Of a stretch of DNA of 64,000 bases, positions 59,521 to 64,000 are shown piece by piece. Within the stretch, counting starts at the first letter, position 1. Each line of letters begins with the position of its first letter. A program made the translations under genes and the position numbers. The stretch lies in assembly GCA_963714145.1 (NCBI GenBank), contig OY970235.1, positions 2,542,001-2,606,000 on the forward strand, written 5' to 3'. The DNA comes from JBBWZH01 sp035544115. Its GTDB lineage: Bacteria > Actinomycetota > Actinomycetes > Mycobacteriales > CADCTP01. Below the pieces are notes generated by a model that was given only the letters and a program-made list of their open reading frames with translations, ran no database searches and was not told the DNA's origin.

Positions 59521-60050
59521 CGCACGGTCCTCTCATCGGCGGCCCGGTCGGCCGCGGCGGTGCCGGCCAGCTCCGCGCGCAGCGTCGCCAGCGCCTTGGA
59601 CGCCTGGCTCTTCACCGTGCCCGGGCTGCAGCCCAGCACACCGGCTATCTCGCGTTCGCTCAGATCCTCGTAGTAGCGCAGCACGATGACGGCGCGCTGC
59701 CGGCGGGGCAGCCGGCCGAGCAGCCGCCAGATCGCGTCCCGGGCGTCGACCGCGGGTGCCGGGTCGGGCACCTGCGCCACCAGCGAGCCGGCCGGCTCGG
59801 GCAGCGCCCCGCTCGGCAGCTCACCGCGCCACATCCGCCGCCACCAGGCCAGGTACTCGTTCAGCAGCACCCGCCGGACGTACGGCTCCGGGGCGCCCTC
59901 GATCCGCCGCCAGGCCAGCCAACTGCGCACCAGCGCCGACTGCAGCAGGTCCTCGGCCCGGGCCCAGTCCTGGGTGAGCAGGTAGGCGGTGGACAGCAAC
60001 GCCTGCGACCGGCCGGCGACGAACGCCTGGAACCCGTCATCGTCAACCAC
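59517..60050 (-). CDS. SigE-family (actinobacterial ECF) sigma factor
   Basis: A 177-residue sigma factor with region 2 (ALLSTAYLLTQDWARAEDLL, YVRRVLLNEYLAWWRRMWRG) and region 4 (LGRLPRRQRAVIVLRYYEDL then SEREIAGVLGCSPGTVKSQA). GTG 60050 is chosen because GGGAGGG lies about six bases upstream; TTG 60065 is the extreme of the frame. Its stop overlaps the membrane-protein start. Confidence 0.9.
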   Translation of the reverse strand: MVDDDGFQAFVAGRSQALLSTAYLLTQDWARAEDLLQSALVRSWLAWRRIEGAPEPYVRRVLLNEYLAWWRRMWRGELPSGALPEPAGSLVAQVPDPAPAVDARDAIWRLLGRLPRRQRAVIVLRYYEDLSEREIAGVLGCSPGTVKSQASKALATLRAELAGTAAADRAADERTVR

Positions 60051-60102
60051 GACCCGCCCTCCCAACGCCTACTGCCTGCTGGGATGCGACGGCGGCCCCG
60101 AT

Positions 60103-60125
60103 CGGTTGCCCACCCCGGGCAACCG
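60103..60125 (-). terminator. 9-bp hairpin after the FMN reductase gene
   Basis: CGGTTGCCC (60103-60111) and GGGCAACCG (60117-60125) form a perfect stem with a 5-base loop, 71 bp beyond the reductase stop and before the SigE gene. Confidence 0.55.
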
Positions 60126-60195
60126 CTCCGGGCGGCCGACCGCGCCGGGGCGGACCTGCCCCGGGCCCGGCCGGGTTCGGCCGGCGGCGGGGCGG

Positions 60196-60774
60196 TCAGG
60201 TACGGGCCGGCTGTTGGTTCTCTGTCCTATCTGGACGGACGGTGGGTGGGGTGAGGGCGCCGGCGATGGCGGCCGCGGCGCCGGCCAGCCAGCTGGCGAT
60301 GACCGGCTGCGGGTCGGGCAGGTTGGCCTCGGCGACGGCGAGCACCGGCGCCGGCACGGCCGCGCCGAGTTCCAGCAGCAGCGGCCGCAGGTGCGCCTCG
60401 CCGGCCGGCAGGTGCGCCGGGCTGGCGGCCGTGGTGATCCCGACGGCGACCGTGCCGGCCAGTGCCTGCGGCGGCAGGTCGTCCGCGAACACCTTCAGCA
60501 GGCCGGTGTAGGCGCCCTTGTAGGTCGGGCTGGCGATCACCAGCAGCCGGGCCGCCCGGGCCTGGTCGAGCGCGGCGGCCCAGGCCGGGCCACGGCCGAG
60601 CGGGTCGGCTGTCAGGCCGCCGAGGTCGACGGTGACCACCGCACCGGACGGCGCGGCCGTACCGAGCGCATCGAGCAGGGCGGCCGCGGTGGCTCGGGCC
60701 AGCGCCAGGGTCCGCGACTCCGGCTTGGGATTCCCGACCAGGACCACCGTCCCGGCCGGCCGCGGGCCTGTCAT
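60196..60774 (-). CDS. ssuE: NADPH-dependent FMN reductase (sulfonate monooxygenase partner type)
   Basis: A 192-residue flavodoxin-fold protein: TVVLVGNPKPESRTLALARA, VVTVDLGGLTADPLGRGP, LLVIASPTYKGAYTGLLKVF. SsuE/MsuE-type reductases supply FMNH2 to two-component alkanesulfonate monooxygenases; the monooxygenase itself is not in the window. ATG 60774 lacks its own ribosome site and overlaps the stop of a 10-codon frame (60771-60803) as ATGA, so coupling is possible; GTG 60801 is an alternative start. A leader-peptide ORF lies upstream and an Ssu transporter is divergent. Confidence 0.8.
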   Translation of the reverse strand: MTGPRPAGTVVLVGNPKPESRTLALARATAAALLDALGTAAPSGAVVTVDLGGLTADPLGRGPAWAAALDQARAARLLVIASPTYKGAYTGLLKVFADDLPPQALAGTVAVGITTAASPAHLPAGEAHLRPLLLELGAAVPAPVLAVAEANLPDPQPVIASWLAGAAAAIAGALTPPTVRPDRTENQQPART

Positions 60775-60826
60775 CCGAGCACCGGATCCGAGTCTGTCCA
60801 CATGCGACGGTCAGCCTCCTGGGACG

Positions 60827-60855
60827 CGCCGGGGCAGCCGGCGGCGCCCCCGGCG
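60827..60855 (-). terminator. Candidate attenuator hairpin between leader and FMN reductase
   Basis: CGCCGGGG (60827-60834) and CCCCGGCG (60848-60855) make an 8-bp stem with a 13-base loop, placed between the leader ORF stop (60889) and the reductase ribosome site AGGAGG (60815-60820, minus strand). Confidence 0.4.
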
Positions 60856-60888
60856 GCGGGGTGGGGAAACAACGGCGAAATAAGCGGG

Positions 60889-60966
60889 TCACCGGCTACA
60901 GGCCGACGACCACACCCGCCCGAAGTCGATGTAGTCGCGCGTCGTCAGGCGCAGGGTGACCCGCAT
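60889..60966 (-). CDS. Sulfur-type leader peptide (25 residues)
   Basis: ATG 60966 to TGA 60889. The peptide begins MRVTLRLTTRD and contains YIDFGRVWSSACSR at its end, matching the actinobacterial 'putative leader peptide' pattern R-(H/Y)-(V/I/L)-D-(L/F)-x-R-V-x-S-x-x-C-R found before sulfur-assimilation genes. Ribosome progress at the Cys codon is thought to sense cysteine supply. A promoter seven bases before the ATG suggests a leaderless start. Precedes the FMN reductase. Confidence 0.7.
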   Translation of the reverse strand: MRVTLRLTTRDYIDFGRVWSSACSR

Positions 60967-60973
60967 GGGTCAA

Positions 60974-61002
60974 CTGCAACACGCCGGGTCGCGGCGGGTC
61001 AA
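60974..61002 (-). promoter_or_regulatory. Promoter of the minus-strand leader
   Basis: On the minus strand TTGACC (60997-61002), a 17-bp spacer and TTGCAG (60974-60979) lie seven bases before ATG 60966, which fits a leaderless mRNA. Confidence 0.45.
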
Positions 61003-61057
61003 GTAGCGGTCGCGGTCCGCTACCGCAGACGATTCGAGCTTCGCGGTCACAAGGGCA

Positions 61058-61087
61058 TTGACAACGGCGCGGTCGCCCTGTGAGGGT
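61058..61087 (+). promoter_or_regulatory. Promoter of the plus-strand leader
   Basis: TTGACA (61058-61063) with an 18-bp spacer to GAGGGT (61082-61087), six bases before ATG 61094, again a leaderless arrangement. The -10 is weak. Confidence 0.4.
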
Positions 61088-61093
61088 CGGTTC

Positions 61094-61183
61094 ATGCGGC
61101 CGGACACGATCCTCGTCGCTCGCGTCTACCTCGACCTGCGTCGGAGCGCGAGCGCGATCTGTCGTCGCACCAGCCGGCACTGA
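61094..61183 (+). CDS. Sulfur-type leader peptide (29 residues)
   Basis: ATG 61094 to TGA 61183. It starts MRPDTILVARV and carries VYLDLRRSASAICRR, the same R-x-Y-x-D-x-x-R-x-x-S-x-x-C-R pattern as the opposite leader at 60889-60966. It precedes the Ssu transporter genes by 139 bp, in which an 8-bp stem (61237-61244 with 61258-61265) could act as attenuator. Likely couples sulfonate uptake to cysteine supply. Confidence 0.7.
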   Translation: MRPDTILVARVYLDLRRSASAICRRTSRH

Positions 61184-61236
61184 GCCGGCCGGGCCAGCGC
61201 TGCCGCCGGCCGTCCTGACACCCACGCTGCCCTGTC

Positions 61237-61265
61237 GGCGGCGGTCGCTCGCACCGGCCGCCGCC
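61237..61265 (+). terminator. Candidate attenuator hairpin before the permease gene
   Basis: GGCGGCGG (61237-61244) and CCGCCGCC (61258-61265) form an 8-bp stem with a 13-base loop between the leader peptide stop and the permease start. Confidence 0.35.
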
Positions 61266-61322
61266 AGCCGGTCGCGCCGCCGCGACTGCAGTGTCGCTAC
61301 TTCTCCGTTCGCCGGAGTGTGT

Positions 61323-62216
61323 ATGTCCACACTGGACTCCGGGATCGCCGCGCCGCCGCCTGCCGTCGGCCCACTGGCGCCGCCCCCGCTGCCCACCGCC
61401 CCGTCATCGTCCACATCAGACTCGCCACCGGCCGCGCCGCGGGCCCGCGGCGGCCGGCTGCCCCGCGGGCTGGCCCGGTCGGTCAGCCCGGTTGCCGCGG
61501 TGCTGCTCTGGCAGCTGGCCAGCAGTACCGGCGTCCTGCCGGCGCGACTGCTGGCCGCGCCCAGCACGGTGCTGCGCAGCGGCTGGGAACTGATCAGATC
61601 CGGCCAGCTCGGCGAGGCGCTGCTGGTCTCGCTGCAGCGCGTCGTCGTAGGGCTGGTGCTCGGGCTCGCCATCGGCCTGACCCTCGGCCTGCTCACCGGC
61701 CTGTCCCGCTGGGGCGAGCTGCTGCTCGACCCGATCGTGCAGGCGCTGCGGACGCTGCCGTTCCTCGGCCTGATCCCGCTGTTCATCCTCTGGTTCGGGA
61801 TCGGTGAGACACCGAAGATCGCGCTGGTGGCGCTCGGCGTGACGTTCCCGATCTACCTGAACACGTTCGCCGGCATCCGCGGCGTGGACGCGCGGCTGAT
61901 CGAGGCCGCGGCCACCCTCGGTCTGGGCCGCAGCCAGCGCTGGGTGCACGTGGTGCTGCCGGCCGCGCTGCCCAGCATCCTGGTCGGGCTGCGTTACGCG
62001 CTCGGCATCGCCTGGCTCTCGCTGATCGTCGGCGAGCAGGTCAACGCGACGGCCGGGCTCGGCTACCTGATCAACGACGCCCGCGAGTTCCTGCGTACCG
62101 ACGTGGTCGTGGTCGGTCTGCTGGTCTACGCGGCGCTCGGGCTGGCCACCGACGCGGCGGTCCGGCTGCTGGAGAGGAGGGCGCTGGCATGGCGGCAGAG
62201 CTTCGTTCCGTCCTGA
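61323..62216 (+). CDS. ssuC: Sulfonate/taurine-type ABC transporter permease
   Basis: A 297-residue permease. A ~45-residue Pro/Ala-rich cytoplasmic start is followed by six spans typical of SsuC/TauC, with AAPSTVLRSGWELI, the segment TLPFLGLIPLFILWFGIGE and the EAA loop LIEAAATLGLGRSQRWVHVV. ATG 61323 is taken; the frame upstream to 61080 is not coding. It overlaps the ATPase gene by 28 bp. Confidence 0.88.
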   Translation: MSTLDSGIAAPPPAVGPLAPPPLPTAPSSSTSDSPPAAPRARGGRLPRGLARSVSPVAAVLLWQLASSTGVLPARLLAAPSTVLRSGWELIRSGQLGEALLVSLQRVVVGLVLGLAIGLTLGLLTGLSRWGELLLDPIVQALRTLPFLGLIPLFILWFGIGETPKIALVALGVTFPIYLNTFAGIRGVDARLIEAAATLGLGRSQRWVHVVLPAALPSILVGLRYALGIAWLSLIVGEQVNATAGLGYLINDAREFLRTDVVVVGLLVYAALGLATDAAVRLLERRALAWRQSFVPS

Positions 62217-63007
62217 CCGGCGGCTCCGGTGCGGGCGCGACCGCCGGACCGGGCCACGGCTCCGGCGAGTCCGTCCGCGCCGGGCTGACCGCCGAGCCGG
62301 ACCCGGGTGCCGTCCGGGTGCGCGGGCTGCGCCGCGCCTTCGGCGACCGCACCGTCCTCGCCGGGCTCGACCTGGATCTCGAACCCGGCCGGTTCGTCGC
62401 GTTGCTGGGCCGCAGCGGCTCGGGCAAGTCGACGCTGCTGCGGGTGCTGGCCGGGCTCGACCCGGCCGCCACCGGCCAGGTGCGCACCCCACGCCGGGTC
62501 TCCGTGGCGTTCCAGGAGCCGCGGCTGCTGCCCTGGAAGCGGGTCGCGGCGAATGTCGCGTTGGGACTCGACGACCCCGACCCGGCGGCCCGGGCGCAGG
62601 AGGCGCTGGCCGAGGTCGGCCTGTGGGAACTCGCGGACGCCTGGCCGCTGACCCTCTCCGGCGGCGAGGCGCAACGGGCCGCGCTGGCCCGCGCCCTGGT
62701 CCGCCGGCCGGACCTGCTGCTGCTGGACGAGCCGTTCGGCGCGCTGGACGCGCTGACCCGGATCACCATCCACGACCTGGTGCTGGCGCTCTGGATCACC
62801 CGCCGGCCGGCCGTGCTGCTGGTCACCCACGACGTGGACGAGGCGCTCGCGCTGGCCGACCGGGTGGTCGTGCTGGCCGGCGGGCGGATCGCCGACGACG
62901 TGACCGTCGACCTACCGCGCCCGCGCGACCGCACCGGCACCGGCTTCGGCCAGCTACGCCACCGCCTGCTCACCGACCTCGGCGTCCCGCTCGCCGGCCG
63001 GCACTGA
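62189..63007 (+). CDS. ssuB: Sulfonate/taurine-type ABC transporter ATP-binding protein
   Basis: A 272-residue ATPase: Walker A LLGRSGSGKSTLLRVL, Q-loop VAFQEPRLLPWKRV, signature LSGGEAQRAALARAL, Walker B LLLLDEPFGALDAL and H-loop LLVTHDVDEALALADRV. The QEPRLLPW segment is typical of the nitrate/sulfonate/taurine class. ATG 62189 lies inside the end of ssuC. Confidence 0.9.
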   Translation: MAAELRSVLTGGSGAGATAGPGHGSGESVRAGLTAEPDPGAVRVRGLRRAFGDRTVLAGLDLDLEPGRFVALLGRSGSGKSTLLRVLAGLDPAATGQVRTPRRVSVAFQEPRLLPWKRVAANVALGLDDPDPAARAQEALAEVGLWELADAWPLTLSGGEAQRAALARALVRRPDLLLLDEPFGALDALTRITIHDLVLALWITRRPAVLLVTHDVDEALALADRVVVLAGGRIADDVTVDLPRPRDRTGTGFGQLRHRLLTDLGVPLAGRH

Positions 63008-63085
63008 GCCGGCCGGCACCGCGCCGTCCAGCACCCACCCACCCACCCACCCGACCCGTGACCTCGCGAGCGAAGGACCTCCGCC

Positions 63086-64000
63086 ATGCCTGCGTCCAGA
63101 TCAACCAGAAGACCGAATCGGACCGCGCGCCGGGTGGCGCTGATCGCCGGGGTGGTGATCGCGGTCATCGGCGCCACCACCGCCTCCGTGCTGGGGCTGC
63201 GCTCCAGCGCGGACACCGGCTCGGCCCCGAAGGGCGCGCTGACGTTGCGGGTCGGCGACCAGAAGGCCGGCTCCCGGGCGGTGCTGGCCGCCGCCGGCGA
63301 GCTCGAGAATCTCCCGTACAAGATCGAGTGGAGCCAGTTCGCGTCCGGGCCGCCGCTGCTGGAAGCGCTGAACGCGGGCGCGATCGACATCGGCGGCACC
63401 GGCGACACGCCGCCGATCTTCGCCGCCGCGGCCGGCTCGAAGATCGCGCTGGTCGCCGTCACCCGCTCGGTGCCGACCGGCTCGGCGATCCTGGTGCCGA
63501 AGGACTCCCCGATCCGGTCGCTGGCCGACCTGCGCGGCCGGAAGATCGCGGTGGCGAAGGGATCGTCGGCGAACTACCACCTGCTCGCGGCGCTGCGGGC
63601 CGGCGGCCTGACCGTGCCGGACGTGACCCCCACCTACCTGGCCCCGGCCGACGCGCTCGGCGCGTTCAGCTCCGGCACCGTCGACGCCTGGGCGATCTGG
63701 GACCCGTACACCGCTATCGCGCAGGCGCAGACCGGCGCCCGGGTGCTGGTCGACGGCAAGGGCCTGATCAGCGGCCTCGGCTTCCAGGTGGCCGCGCCGG
63801 CCGCGCTGGCCGACCCGCAGCGGCAGGCCGCGATCGGAGACTACGTCGTCCGGCTGGCCCGGGCCCGGCTGTGGGCCGACGGGCACCGCGACGACTGGGC
63901 GACGACGTGGCCAAGGAGGCCGGAATTCCGCGTGCGGTCGCGCTGGTTTCGGTTCAGCGGGCGCAGCAGCGGCCGGTCCCGATCGACGACGCGGTGATCA
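63086..64000 (+). CDS. ssuA: Sulfonate-type ABC substrate-binding protein, frameshifted near 63900 and cut by window end
   Basis: About 305 residues visible. The N-terminus has a membrane helix (VALIAGVVIAVIGATTASVL) without a lipobox, then the SsuA-like fold: LTLRVGDQKAGSRAVLAAAG, NAGAIDIGGTGDTPPIF, VPTGSAILVPKDSPI, VDAWAIWDPYTAIAQ. After WADGHRDDWA the frame runs to a stop at 63997, but another frame continues DVAKEAGIPRAVALVSVQRA to the window end, so one base is missing near 63899-63901. Third gene of the ssu operon. Confidence 0.82.

Noticed and set aside
1..64000. tRNA, rRNA and replication-origin sequences
   Set aside because: Looked for cloverleaf-like arms, rRNA-like stretches and DnaA-box clusters by eye and found none convincing.

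Overview
The window is about 73% GC, with strong G/C bias at third codon positions, many GTG starts and dense GC hairpins. Gene content (GAF-ANTAR regulator, SigE-family sigma factors, ECF42 sigma factor, DUF5999, DUF222/HNH '13E12' protein, sulfur-type leader peptides, MCP and GGDEF/EAL proteins) points to a soil actinomycete, most likely Micromonosporaceae (Actinoplanes-like). It reads as chromosomal and partly accessory. No rRNA, tRNA, CRISPR array or phage module was seen.

Layout. 1-5 kb: a cut-off esterase-like/GDPD exported protein, a LysE-type exporter, a GAF-ANTAR regulator, a possible 28-residue membrane peptide and an XRE regulator. 5-13 kb: an exported GH3 glucosidase, then a five-gene minus-strand operon (MCP-like signalling protein, thioredoxin reductase, peroxiredoxin, glutaredoxin, aquaporin), divergent from a BNR propeller gene fused by overlap to a ubiquitin-like MoaD/ThiS gene. 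13-17 kb: YCII protein, a HigA antitoxin with only a stub of its toxin, a GT4 glycosyltransferase, and a divergent MerR/methyltransferase pair. 17.3-20.3 kb: an IS110-family element whose transposase gene is interrupted by a complete IS3-family element. 20-30 kb: membrane protein, M3 peptidase, a second GH3, small metabolic genes and a pectinesterase. 30-40 kb: GGDEF-EAL protein, ECF42 sigma factor, large subtilase, SigE sigma/membrane-partner pair, and an MCP sharing its membrane input domain with the GGDEF-EAL protein.

40-50.6 kb: a ROK-controlled sugar operon (ROK kinase, Opp/Dpp-type ABC importer, GH4 glycosidase, BadF-type kinase) reading leftward from an operator shared with a divergent ROK repressor. 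With the two GH3 enzymes and the pectinesterase it suggests use of plant or microbial polysaccharide fragments: exported enzymes release oligosaccharides, the ABC system imports them, and kinases plus GH4 feed them to glycolysis. 50.6-54.5 kb: mobile-type cargo (DUF222-HNH gene with a LexA-like box, IS630 remnants, a nucleotidyltransferase gene pair). 54.5-60 kb: small membrane protein, dihydroxyphthalate-decarboxylase-like protein, methyltransferase, reductase, ECF and SigE sigma factors. 60-64 kb: a divergent sulfur-assimilation locus (FMN reductase one way, Ssu-type ABC transporter the other), each arm preceded by a short leader-peptide ORF.

Caution on sequence quality: at least six genes carry single-base frameshifts in otherwise well-conserved frames, with about seven in one ABC ATPase gene. 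They may be real decay or sequencing errors; each is marked.
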